This document shows positions 1-7,576 of a stretch of DNA of 44,745 bases, piece by piece (position 1 is the stretch's first letter; each line of letters opens with the position of its first letter). The notes beneath the pieces are model-generated. The model was not told the origin of the DNA. It searched no databases and saw only the letters and a list, made by a program, of their open reading frames with translations. The stretch lies in contig NZ_JABBNC010000056.1 of assembly GCF_012933445.1 (NCBI RefSeq), positions 1 to 44,745 of the forward strand, in the 5' to 3' direction. The position numbers and the translations under genes were made by a program. This DNA is from Actinoplanes sp. TBRC 11911. Its GTDB lineage: Bacteria > Actinomycetota > Actinomycetes > Mycobacteriales > Micromonosporaceae.

Positions 1-119
1 TCACAAAAATCCACGATGTGACCGCGGTGTCCAGGCCGCGAACGGATCACCACCGCGCCACCGCGCCGCACCGTGACCAGATCACTTACCGCCCACCACC
101 ACGGTTAGGACTTACCCGG

Positions 120-830
120 CTAGGCGGCGTCGTGGAAGACCAGGCCCAGCGTGTGGCGGCGGCCCGAGCGGACGGTGCTCACGCCGTGCCGCATCGGGGC
201 GTTCGACCAGCCGCGCTTCGACGCTACCGGCCGGTCCCGGGTGGTGAACACCAGGCCGTGGCCCTGCGGCAAGGTGGTCGCCGAACCGCGGGACTGCGCG
301 CGGGGCCGCTGCTCGACCATCAGGAACTCGCCGCCGGTGAAGTCGGTGCCGGGGGCGTCCAGGCCGACGACGACCTGCAGCGGGAAGAGCATGTCGCCGA
401 ACACGTCGCGGTGCAGCGCGTTCCAGTCGCCGGGGCCGTAGCGCAGCAGGATCTGCGCGGACTTGGACTGGCCCGCTGCGTGGCACATCCGCAGCCACTC
501 GGCGAGGCTGTCCGGCCACGGTGCCGGCGCCCCGAGCTTGGCGGCCCAGTCGCGCGCCACGGGCAGCAGACGAGGATAGAACGCCTCCCGCAGCTCCCGC
601 ACCACCTCCGGCAGGTCGTGCGTGAAGTACCGGTACTGGCCGGATCCGAACCGGTGCCGGGCCATGTCCACGGTGGTGCGGAACCGGGCGGCGTCGTCGT
701 ACCACCCGCTGATCTGCCGGCATTGCGCTGCGGTGAGGATCGGGCCGGTCAGAGCGTTCCCGTACGCGTCGAGGTCTCCCGTCACGGCAACCCAGTCCAC
801 GTCGGCGAGTTGTTCCAGGGTGTCGGTCAT
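120..830 (-). CDS. 2OG-Fe(II) oxygenase, possibly DNA/RNA repair linked
   Basis: A 236-residue protein of the Fe(II)/2-oxoglutarate dioxygenase fold. Visible in the sequence: an H-x-D pair (LHRDV, about residue 135) that would bind iron, and near the C-terminus a distal His and 2OG-binding Arg region (RHGVS ... RRHTLGLVFHD). The last 20 residues match the end of the double-stranded beta-helix in this group. The ATG at 830 overlaps the stop of the upstream ogt gene in an ATGA arrangement, so the two are translationally coupled. Such oxygenases act on nucleic acids (AlkB-like), proteins or small molecules, and the substrate cannot be read from sequence. Pairing with ogt suggests alkylation repair, which is inference. 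Fold assignment is good; function is uncertain. Confidence 0.8.
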   Translation of the reverse strand: MTDTLEQLADVDWVAVTGDLDAYGNALTGPILTAAQCRQISGWYDDAARFRTTVDMARHRFGSGQYRYFTHDLPEVVRELREAFYPRLLPVARDWAAKLGAPAPWPDSLAEWLRMCHAAGQSKSAQILLRYGPGDWNALHRDVFGDMLFPLQVVVGLDAPGTDFTGGEFLMVEQRPRAQSRGSATTLPQGHGLVFTTRDRPVASKRGWSNAPMRHGVSTVRSGRRHTLGLVFHDAA

Positions 831-1333
831 CGTGAGCCGCCCATCGGTGCGACGAGCGACGGCTGCAGCGCGCCCTCGTGGGTGAGCAACCACACCTTGC
901 GCTCGACACCCCCGGCGTAGCCCCGCATCGAGCCGTCCGCGCCGATGACGCGGTGGCAGGGCCGCACCAGCAGCAACGGGTTCGCCCCGACCGCGGCACC
1001 GACGGCCTGGATCCGCTCCCGCGGCAGGCCGAGCTTCGCGGCGATCGCGCCGTACGTGGTGGTGCTCCCGAACGGGATCTCCTCCACCGCGCGCCACACG
1101 CGCCGCTGAAAGTCCGTGCCACCCTCAGTGAACGGGATGTCGAACCGGGTGAGCTCGCCGGCGAAGTACGCCTCCACCTGGCGGGCGATCTCGCTGAACG
1201 CGGCCGGGCGTACGGCCGGGGCCTTCCTCTGGCCGGGCATGGACAGCGACGTCAAGGTGATCCCGTCCGCCGTCTCCTCCCCCACCAGCAGCAGGTCTCC
1301 CACCGGGCTGGCGATTGTGGTCCAGGCGGTCAT
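827..1333 (-). CDS. ogt: Methylated-DNA--protein-cysteine methyltransferase
   Basis: A 168-residue suicide repair enzyme that moves the methyl group from O6-methylguanine (or O4-methylthymine) in DNA to its own cysteine. The active-site signature PCHRV lies near residue 125, preceded by the helix-turn-helix segment with the arginine finger (GLPRERIQAVGAAVGANP). The N-terminal part is the usual degenerate RNase-H-like domain. Length fits a stand-alone Ogt without the Ada regulatory domain. The ATG at 1333 is the first Met of the conserved N-terminus (MTAWTTIASPVG). It is the first gene of a two-gene operon with the oxygenase. The 207-base gap to the divergent gene at 1541 must hold the promoter, but no clear Ada-type box was recognised. 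Confidence 0.95.
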   Translation of the reverse strand: MTAWTTIASPVGDLLLVGEETADGITLTSLSMPGQRKAPAVRPAAFSEIARQVEAYFAGELTRFDIPFTEGGTDFQRRVWRAVEEIPFGSTTTYGAIAAKLGLPRERIQAVGAAVGANPLLLVRPCHRVIGADGSMRGYAGGVERKVWLLTHEGALQPSLVAPMGGSR

Positions 1334-1540
1334 CGTTGCCTCCTCTTGGTCAGCCTCTGTACGCCTTCCACACTGCTGCCCGGGAGGCGCGATTGCTGGC
1401 GGGTTTCGGACATCGCGCTGGCGCCCCACCACCGTGGAGCGGCATCGGCGACAATGGATCTTCCAGGCGGGCCGGCGACGCCGGGATGACCATCCGCCCG
1501 GAATGACGCAGGGCGGGTCCGTCGGTGCGAGGCTGCCCTG

Positions 1541-2683
1541 GTGGCCGGGGGGTCGGGCGGGTGGAGACGCGGCGCGGGACTGCTCGCGTCGCTGCTGCTC
1601 GCCGGTTCGGTCGCGCTGTTCCCCGGGACGGGGGCGTCCGGGTTCGGGACGATCGCGACCGGCGGCCAGAACCGGGAGCACGAGCGGATCACCCGGGCCG
1701 CGGTCGCCTGCCCCGAAGGCGACGACGACACCTGCTTCCAGGCGCGATCGATCAGCCAGCTCGCGGGTGACGGGAAGCAGTTCGGCGCGGTCGGGTCGCC
1801 CGATCTCACCGAGTCGCTCAACCCGGCCGCGCACTGCGACGACGCCGACTTCCTCAACGACGGCGACGTGCAGACCGCCGCCGGCTACCCGCGGACCCGC
1901 GACCAGGCCACGACCCGCCTGCACGAATGCATCGACCACCTGCGCGACCGATTCCGCGAGGCGGTCACCGACGCCGACGGCCTTCTGGACGCCAACGGGG
2001 ACATCGCCGGCGCGGAGGTCGACCTGGGCAACGACTGCGTGCCCGGCGCGGCCGCCGAGCGACGCGCCAAGTGCGCGACCCTCGAAGCGTTCGGCCGGGC
2101 CCTGCACGGCGCGCAGGACTTCTACTCGCACAGCAACTGGGCGGACGCCGCGGACCCTAGCCGCCCGGCCGGGCCGGAGAACCCGCCGGGTCTGAACCTG
2201 CCCGCGCCCAGCGCGCTGTTCGACCTGCGCGGCACCGGCACGCCGGCCATCCCGGACGGCCTCACCACCGGGTGCTTCGTGGTGCCCGACCAGCCGGCCG
2301 GCGTCGCGAAATGCCGGAACCGGGTGACCCACGCGGCGCTCAACAAGGACACCGGGCTGGTCGATCCGGCCACCGGCGCCACGTCGGATCCCACGACGCC
2401 CCGCGGGCAGGTGGGCGACAACTTCGCGAAGGCGGTGACCGGCGCGATCGTCGAGACCCGCCGGCAATGGGACGACCTCCGGGACGCCTTACGGACGACG
2501 TACGGGAGGAACGCGGGTGACAAAATGGCCTGCGCCCTCACCCACGACGACCCGGTGAACGACTGCCGGCGGCGCAACGCGACGATGCTCGCCGTCGTCG
2601 CCGCCGGCATCCTGCTGCTCGGCGGCGCCGCGGTGGCACGATGGCTCATTGTCCGTCGACGGCCTCGAGCTGACCGGACTTGA
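1541..2683 (+). CDS. Secreted CinY/Het-C-like membrane-anchored protein
   Basis: A 380-residue exported protein. Residues 1-35 form a signal peptide (basic start, hydrophobic LLASLLLAGSVALF core). Around residue 190 is a stretch FGRALHGAQDFYSHSNW, whose H-x3-D-x3-H-x-N pattern is the metal-site signature of the zinc phospholipase C / Het-C-like fold; actinomycete proteins of this type are often named CinY. Several cysteines (residues about 45, 65, 100, 125, 165) suggest disulfides outside the cell. A C-terminal transmembrane helix (MLAVVAAGILLLGGAAV) is followed by a basic tail, so the protein is anchored with the enzyme-like domain outside. The GTG at 1541 is the best start that keeps the signal peptide. 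The 3' end overlaps the convergent DUF2252 gene by 38 bases. Substrate is unknown. Confidence 0.75.
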   Translation: MAGGSGGWRRGAGLLASLLLAGSVALFPGTGASGFGTIATGGQNREHERITRAAVACPEGDDDTCFQARSISQLAGDGKQFGAVGSPDLTESLNPAAHCDDADFLNDGDVQTAAGYPRTRDQATTRLHECIDHLRDRFREAVTDADGLLDANGDIAGAEVDLGNDCVPGAAAERRAKCATLEAFGRALHGAQDFYSHSNWADAADPSRPAGPENPPGLNLPAPSALFDLRGTGTPAIPDGLTTGCFVVPDQPAGVAKCRNRVTHAALNKDTGLVDPATGATSDPTTPRGQVGDNFAKAVTGAIVETRRQWDDLRDALRTTYGRNAGDKMACALTHDDPVNDCRRRNATMLAVVAAGILLLGGAAVARWLIVRRRPRADRT

Positions 2684-4088
2684 TCGCCGACGCGAACCGC
2701 TCGTAGTCCTGCTCGTTCTGGTCCGCGTAACGGTCGGCGAAATCGGTGATCGACTTGTCGAACGTGTCGCTGCCGCCCAGGTACGCGGCGATCGCCACCG
2801 GGTCCCCGGACCGGGCGTGCGCCCGCGCCAGCGTCCAGCCGCAGATCCGCCCGTAGACGGGCAGTCCGACCGGCGTCATCAGCTCCACCTCGGCCGAGCC
2901 TTTCATGTCGCGAAGCTGCCGCCAGTAGAAGTGCCGGGTGACGTCACGGCCCTTGGTCCATCCCAGGTAGATGTCGCTGGCCGCCTGCATCATCCGCTGG
3001 CCCTGCACCACCCGCTCGCCCTGCAGGCGGTAGCGGCTGCGCGGCAGCGACGTCTCCAGAACCGAGTTCGTCGCCTCCTTGATCTGCAGGAAGAGCGGGT
3101 CGCCGGCGTCGCGGCCCTGCAGCAGCACGATGAAGGCCCGGGTGCCGACGCTGCCCACGCCCACGACCTTGCGGGCCATGTCGACGACCTCGAACCGTTC
3201 CAGCAGTTTGCGCCGGTCGTCCTGCAGTGTGGAGCGGTAGGCGCGGAACTGGTCGCGGACCAGCTGCTGGATCTCGTCGGGCGTCATGTCCTGGGTCATC
3301 GGCAGATCCCGGGCCGGGACGACGATCGGCGGCTGGCTGATGATCCGGTAGCGGCCGTCGACGTTCTCCGCGAGCTTGGACAGCGCCTGCAGGCTGTCTC
3401 GGGTGTGTGCCTTGCGACGGTTCTGTTCGGCGCGTTTGAGCGCCTTCTTGACGAGCTTCTGGTGCTGCTTGCCACCGTCGCGGTCCTCCGCGGTGGCCTC
3501 CCGGATCGCCTTGATCAGCTGATCCTCGTCGAGGTGCGCGTACCAGACGTCCATCGTGCGCATCCCGGCGAACATGGTCATCGCGTCGCGGTACGCGGTC
3601 ACCGAGGCAAGCGTCGAGGCCCGCTGGTCGGCCTTGTCGAACCCGTTGTTGCGGGCCGCGATCATGAAGCTGGCCGCCATCCGTTTCACGTCGTACTCGA
3701 ACGGCCCGGGCAGGGTCTCGTCGAAGTCGTTGAGGTCGAACAGCAGCTTGCGTTCCGGCGAGGCGAACGCGCCGAAGTTCGACAGGTGGGCGTCGCCGCA
3801 GAGCTGGACGTCGAGGCCGGCCACGGGAGTGTCCTTCAGGTCCATCGCCATCACCCGCGCCGCCCCGCGGTAGAAGGTGAACGGCGAGACCATCATCCGG
3901 CCGTGCCGCACCGGCACCAGGTCCGGCTCGCGGGTCACGTTCTGCTCGGTGAGCGTGGTCACCGGGTCGGGCCGGTCGCCGGCCGGGCGCCAGTTGGTGT
4001 GACTCGACCGTGGTGTGCGGTCCCGGGCGTCGCGGCCCTGGGCCTGGCGGTCCGCCATGCTCGGCCGGGTGATCTTCATAGTTGTCAT
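2646..4088 (-). CDS. DUF2252 domain protein (kinase-like fold)
   Basis: A 480-residue protein covering a full DUF2252 domain. The central motifs VQLCGDAHLSNFG (about residue 100) and LLFDLNDFDE (about 125) look like the catalytic loop (GDxHxxN) and the metal-binding Asp of aminoglycoside-phosphotransferase/protein-kinase-like enzymes, so a small-molecule kinase role is possible but unproven. The ATG at 4088 is preceded by GGGAAGAG at 8 bases, better than the upstream in-frame ATGs. The gene is divergent from the antiporter at 4202 (113-base shared promoter region) and convergent, with overlap, to the gene ending at 2683. No transmembrane segments are seen. The family has no established substrate. 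Confidence 0.85.
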   Translation of the reverse strand: MTTMKITRPSMADRQAQGRDARDRTPRSSHTNWRPAGDRPDPVTTLTEQNVTREPDLVPVRHGRMMVSPFTFYRGAARVMAMDLKDTPVAGLDVQLCGDAHLSNFGAFASPERKLLFDLNDFDETLPGPFEYDVKRMAASFMIAARNNGFDKADQRASTLASVTAYRDAMTMFAGMRTMDVWYAHLDEDQLIKAIREATAEDRDGGKQHQKLVKKALKRAEQNRRKAHTRDSLQALSKLAENVDGRYRIISQPPIVVPARDLPMTQDMTPDEIQQLVRDQFRAYRSTLQDDRRKLLERFEVVDMARKVVGVGSVGTRAFIVLLQGRDAGDPLFLQIKEATNSVLETSLPRSRYRLQGERVVQGQRMMQAASDIYLGWTKGRDVTRHFYWRQLRDMKGSAEVELMTPVGLPVYGRICGWTLARAHARSGDPVAIAAYLGGSDTFDKSITDFADRYADQNEQDYERFASAIKSGQLEAVDGQ

Positions 4089-4201
4089 GGCAAGGCTCTT
4101 CCCGTTCTCGTCGGACCCCGTCACCATCCGGCGTTTTCCCTGGACGAGCATCATGCGTACGGGGTGATCCCCGGTTGCCGGCCGGAACGTTGACTGGCCC
4201 G

Positions 4202-5500
4202 ATGGGTGGGCTCACTGCGCTCGCGGCGCTCGTGGTGGCGTACACGATGATCGCCTCGAAGCTGGATCGCTGGTGGATCACCGCTCCGATGGTGTTCGTC
4301 GCCGCCGGCGCGATCCTGGGGCCGGGCGGCCTGGCCGTCCTGCCGTTCGCGCTGGGCGACGAGACCGTTCTCACGATCACCGAGCTGACCCTGGCGCTGC
4401 TGCTGTTCGCGGACGCCTCAACCGTCCGGCTCGACGACGTCGAGGGTGACTCGGGGCTGCCCCGGCGGCTGCTGTTCGCCGGGCTGCCGATGACGATCGC
4501 GATCGGCGCGCTGCTCGCCTACCTGGTGTTTCCGGGCGCCGGCTGGGCGGCCGCGGCGCTGATCGCGACGATCCTGGCGCCCACCGACGCGGCGCTCGGG
4601 CTGGCGGTCGTCACGAACAAGGCGGTGCCGGTGCGGATCCGGCGGGCGCTCAACGTCGAGAGCGGTCTCAACGACGGGATCGCGACGCCGTTCGTCACCC
4701 TCTTCGTCGCGGCGGTCGCGGCCGAGGAGGCTCTCGGCGGTACGGCGTGGGGGTGGGAAGCGGTCAAGCAGATCGGACTGGCGATCGTCGCCGCGATCGT
4801 GGTCGGCCATCTCGGCGGGCGGCTGTTGTCGGCCGCGGCCGCGCGGGGCTGGACCGCCCAGGTGTCCGAGCAGATCGCCATTCTCGCCCTGGCGTTACTC
4901 GCGTACGAGGGTTCGGTGGCGATCGGCGGTAACGGGTTCATCGCGGCTTTCCTCGGTGGCCTGCTGTTCGGCGCCGCCACCCGGGGCCGGTTGCGGGCGC
5001 CCGTGCAGTTCACCGAGACGCTCGGGCTGGCCACGTCGTTCCTGGTGTGGGCGCTGTTCGGCGCGCTCTTCGTGGGGACGCTGGCCTTCTCGGTGCGGCC
5101 GATCCTGTACGCGATCCTGAGCCTCACCGTGATCCGGCTGGTTCCGGTGGCGATCGCGCTGCTCGGCACCCGTCTGCGGCCGGCGACCGTGGCGTTCATG
5201 GGCTGGTTCGGCCCACGCGGGCTGGCCTCGGTCGTGTTCCTGCTGATCGCGCTGGAGGAGATCGAGCACGCCGAGAACGGCGGGCTGCTGGTCGCCGCGG
5301 TGACCTGGACCATCCTGCTGTCCGTGGTGGCGCACGGGGTGTCGGCGTCCGGGCTGGCCGCCGCGTACGGGAAATCGATCGCGCGGGCGGGTGACGTCGC
5401 CGAGAAGCTGCCGGCCGGGGAACCGCCGATCCGGGTACGTGACCTGGCCGGCCGCCTGCATCACTCGTCGAGCAGCCACTCCTCGGCGAGCAAGCCGTAG
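4202..5500 (+). CDS. CPA1-type cation:proton antiporter
   Basis: A 432-residue integral membrane protein, hydrophobic along almost the whole length (about 11-12 helices). The segment ATILAPTDAALGLAVV followed by NVESGLNDGIATP is the NhaP/CPA1 ion-translocation core, where the acidic residues exchange Na+ (or K+) for H+. The C-terminal hydrophilic tail is short (about 45 residues) and lacks a TrkA or cyclic-nucleotide regulatory domain. The start chosen is the ATG at 4202, directly before the first helix; an upstream TTG at 4082 would add an implausible Ser/Arg/Pro-rich extension inside the DUF2252 promoter region. The 3' end overlaps the convergent acetyltransferase gene by 40 bases. Confidence 0.9.
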   Translation: MGGLTALAALVVAYTMIASKLDRWWITAPMVFVAAGAILGPGGLAVLPFALGDETVLTITELTLALLLFADASTVRLDDVEGDSGLPRRLLFAGLPMTIAIGALLAYLVFPGAGWAAAALIATILAPTDAALGLAVVTNKAVPVRIRRALNVESGLNDGIATPFVTLFVAAVAAEEALGGTAWGWEAVKQIGLAIVAAIVVGHLGGRLLSAAAARGWTAQVSEQIAILALALLAYEGSVAIGGNGFIAAFLGGLLFGAATRGRLRAPVQFTETLGLATSFLVWALFGALFVGTLAFSVRPILYAILSLTVIRLVPVAIALLGTRLRPATVAFMGWFGPRGLASVVFLLIALEEIEHAENGGLLVAAVTWTILLSVVAHGVSASGLAAAYGKSIARAGDVAEKLPAGEPPIRVRDLAGRLHHSSSSHSSASKP

Positions 5501-6000
5501 AGCAGGTCGTCGGTCCATTCGCCCTTGATGAACGTCTGCTGGCGCAGGTGGCCCTCGCGGGTGAAGCCGACGCGTTCCATCAGCGCCGCCGACGCTGTGT
5601 TGCGGGCGTCGCACTCCCCGGTCACCTTGTGCAGCCCCTGCACGCGGAACAGCCGGTCCAGCACGGCACGCACGGCCTCGGCCCCAAAACCTTGCTTCTG
5701 GTACGGCGTGGCCAGGGTGAATCCGATTTCCGCCTGCAGCAGGTTGTCATGCAGGTGCACGGCCACGTCACCGATCAGCGTGCGGTCGGCGACGCGCTCG
5801 ACCGCGTACTGGAACCAGCCCGCCTTGTCCGGATCGGAGGCCATGAAGTTGGCGACCGCGGTCTGCGCGCGCAGCAGCGGGAACGGCGCGTCCCACGACT
5901 GGTAGCGCGCCACCGCGGGGTCCGACCGGTACTCGGCCAGCACCGGCGCGTCCGCCTTGCGAAAACGCCGCAGGATCAGCCGTTCGGTCGTGATGAGCAT
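5461..6000 (-). CDS. GNAT-family N-acetyltransferase (RimJ/RimL type)
   Basis: A 179-residue single-domain acetyltransferase. The N-terminus (LITTERLILRRFRKADAPVL) is the typical first strand and helix of RimJ/RimL-like GNATs. The acetyl-CoA-binding motif A is seen as TPYQKQGFGAEAVRAVLD near residue 105-120, followed by ECDARNTASAALMERVGFTREG, characteristic of motif B. Substrate may be a protein N-terminus, an amine or an antibiotic; the sequence does not decide. The ATG at 6000 gives the family-length N-terminus. It is convergent with, and overlaps, the antiporter gene, and is divergent from the toxin-antitoxin pair 62 bases away. Confidence 0.9.
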   Translation of the reverse strand: MLITTERLILRRFRKADAPVLAEYRSDPAVARYQSWDAPFPLLRAQTAVANFMASDPDKAGWFQYAVERVADRTLIGDVAVHLHDNLLQAEIGFTLATPYQKQGFGAEAVRAVLDRLFRVQGLHKVTGECDARNTASAALMERVGFTREGHLRQQTFIKGEWTDDLLYGLLAEEWLLDE

Positions 6001-6050
6001 CCGCCGAGGATATGCACCGGCGCACACGGATTCGAGCGCAGCCGGCACAG

Positions 6051-6056
6051 TAGGAT
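6051..6056 (+). promoter_or_regulatory. Candidate -10 element of the toxin-antitoxin operon
   Basis: TAGGAT fits the actinobacterial -10 pattern TANNNT and ends 6 bases before the antitoxin ATG at 6063, so transcription could begin at or next to the ATG, giving a leaderless mRNA. The same bases contain AGGA, which could instead serve as a weak ribosome binding site at 7-base spacing. No convincing -35 box is seen. Confidence 0.35.
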
Positions 6057-6062
6057 GAAAGT

Positions 6063-6311
6063 ATGACCGTCAAGATGAGCATCAGCGTCCCGGACGACGT
6101 CGCCGATTATCTGCAGAGCCAGGCGAACGCCTCGGCGGCGGTCACCGAGGCGGTCCGGCGGGTGCTGCCCGAGGCGCGACGAGAGCGGCAGCGGACCGCC
6201 GCCCAGGCGTACGGGGATTTCTTGCGCGGACGCACCCCGGAGGAGATCGCCGAGCAGCGGGAGCTCATCGAGAGCAGCAACGACATCGCGCTGCGTGACA
6301 CGCAGTGGTGA
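6063..6311 (+). CDS. MazE-like ribbon-helix-helix antitoxin
   Basis: An 82-residue protein starting with a short basic strand and a helix-turn-helix (MTVKMSISVPDDVADYL ... ASAAVTEAVRRVL), the layout of a ribbon-helix-helix DNA-binding domain. The charged C-terminal half (RTPEEIAEQRELIESS) would be the flexible arm that wraps the toxin. Its stop codon overlaps the toxin start (GTGA at 6308-6311), the normal coupling of type II toxin-antitoxin operons. The antitoxin should repress its own promoter; no operator palindrome was identified in the 62-base upstream gap. Assignment rests on fold pattern plus the adjacent MazF-like gene. Confidence 0.8.
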   Translation: MTVKMSISVPDDVADYLQSQANASAAVTEAVRRVLPEARRERQRTAAQAYGDFLRGRTPEEIAEQRELIESSNDIALRDTQW

Positions 6312-6622
6312 GACGCGGTCAGATCTGGACGTTACTGCGCGGCTCCGCCCAGCATCGCGTCCTGGTGATCAGCAACGACGAATACAACGCCGTCGACGAG
6401 CTGGCGATCTGGGCGCTCACCGTCGTCCGGGACACGCCGCACCCCAACCATCTCGCGGTGCCGCTGACCGATGAGGACCCGCTGGGCGGCGCATTCGTCC
6501 GCATCCATGGCGTCGTGCAGATCCTCGACCGCACCGGCCTGCGCGACAACCACGGCTTCGTCTCGCACCCGACGATGCGCCGGGTGGAGGACGAGATCCG
6601 CGAGTTTCTGGAGCTGCCCTGA
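6308..6622 (+). CDS. MazF/PemK-like endoribonuclease toxin
   Basis: A 104-residue protein that begins MRRGQIWTLL, matching the usual MazF N-terminus (MRRGEIW), where the Arg sits near the RNA-cleavage site. The hydrophobic strands and the later GGAFVRIHGVVQILDRTGL segment fit the SH3-like barrel of the CcdB/MazF fold. MazF enzymes cut mRNA at short sequence motifs and are neutralised by the partner antitoxin. Two GTG codons (6305, 6308) are possible; 6308 is preferred because it gives a GTGA overlap with the antitoxin stop and the family-like N-terminus. The gene is convergent with the PP2C gene, 3 bases apart. Confidence 0.8.
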   Translation: MRRGQIWTLLRGSAQHRVLVISNDEYNAVDELAIWALTVVRDTPHPNHLAVPLTDEDPLGGAFVRIHGVVQILDRTGLRDNHGFVSHPTMRRVEDEIREFLELP

Positions 6623-6625
6623 CTC

Positions 6626-7345
6626 TCAAGCCTCGGTGACGTCGGCGACGATGACCGTCACGTTGTCGGGGGCGCCGTTCTCCAACGTATGCCGGACCAG
6701 CTCGGCGGCCGCGGTCTTGCGGTCCGGGTTGATGCGCAGGGTCTCGGCGATCACGCTGTCTTCCACGTAGTCGGACAGGCCGTCGCTGCACAGCAGGAAG
6801 CGGTCGCCGGCCTGGACCGGGATCAGCCGGCCGGCCGGGCGGTACGGGCCGCCCTGCACCGCCTGGGTGACCAGGGCGCGCTGCGGGTGCCGGCGGGCGT
6901 CGTCGGGGGTCAGCACGCCCTGGTCGACCAGCGCCTGCACGTAGGTGTCGTCGCGGGTGAGCTGGGTGAGCTCGCCGTCGCGGACCCGGTAGCAGCGGGA
7001 GTCGCCCACGTTGAGCGCGGCCACCCGGTTGCCGGAGAGCAGGATCGCCGTCACGGTCGTGCCCATGCCGTCGCGCGCGTCGTCGTCGGCGATCGCGGCC
7101 TCGATCCGTTCGTTCGCCGTCGCCAGCGCCGCGATCAGATCCTGCAACGGCTCGCCGGTGTCCGGCATGTCGTCGACGACGCTCAGCGCCCGCACCAGGA
7201 TGTCGCTGGCCAGCTCACCGGCGGGCAGCCCGCCCATGCCGTCGGCCACCACCAGCAGACGGTTTCCCACGAACACCGCATCTTCGTTGTTGGACCGCAC
7301 CAGTCCTTGATCGGTGGCGGCGACCGCCCGGACCACAAGCGTCAT
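6626..7345 (-). CDS. PP2C-family Ser/Thr phosphatase (Stp-like)
   Basis: A 239-residue soluble metal-dependent phosphatase. The metal-ligand motifs are all present: SNNEDAVF (about residue 18), VADGMGG (about 34), NVGDSRCYRV (about 117), LCSDGLSDYV (about 183) and APDNVTVIV near the end. Length equals that of single-domain Stp/PstP catalytic domains without the membrane anchor. Such enzymes remove phosphates placed by PknB-like kinases; a membrane Ser/Thr kinase is encoded at 10843-12507, though not in the same operon. ATG at 7345. No other domain is visible. Confidence 0.93.
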   Translation of the reverse strand: MTLVVRAVAATDQGLVRSNNEDAVFVGNRLLVVADGMGGLPAGELASDILVRALSVVDDMPDTGEPLQDLIAALATANERIEAAIADDDARDGMGTTVTAILLSGNRVAALNVGDSRCYRVRDGELTQLTRDDTYVQALVDQGVLTPDDARRHPQRALVTQAVQGGPYRPAGRLIPVQAGDRFLLCSDGLSDYVEDSVIAETLRINPDRKTAAAELVRHTLENGAPDNVTVIVADVTEA

Positions 7346-7427
7346 GTCACAAGACTGCCAAACGCGTTCTCATAAGTCTCTAGTACCTCCTACATAGCGG
7401 GCGGAGGTGAGCGCGGGGGCCTGGCTG

Positions 7428-7539
7428 CCCACCGGGTGGGAAAAGCCGCGAAACGCGGACCGGGAAGTCCCCCGGAAGCGTTACCCGCAGGTCAGGGGCC
7501 ACCCCGGAGTGATCATCGGAACCTGTCACGCGGGGTGGC
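7428..7539 (+). promoter_or_regulatory. Structured leader upstream of tex (four hairpins)
   Basis: Three short hairpins stand in series: CCCAC/GTGGG (7428-7440), CCGCG-AAA-CGCGG (7446-7458) and CCGGG/CCCGG (7460-7475). They are followed by a longer helix with GCCACCCCG (7498-7506) pairing to CGGGGTGGC (7531-7539), extended inside by GTGA/TCAC (7509-7512, 7526-7529). The last arm ends 37 bases before the tex start at 7577. The arrangement suggests a folded 5' leader or attenuator. It does not match a riboswitch class I recognise. Confidence 0.45.
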
Positions 7540-7576
7540 GCGACAAGGGCGGACCGCCTCGGAGAGAATCGTCGGC

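Noticed and set aside
7428..7539. Cobalamin riboswitch before tex
   Set aside because: GGGAA and CCCGCA fragments and an AACCTGTC stretch recall parts of the B12 core, but the order and the full B12 box are not there, and tex is not a B12-related gene.
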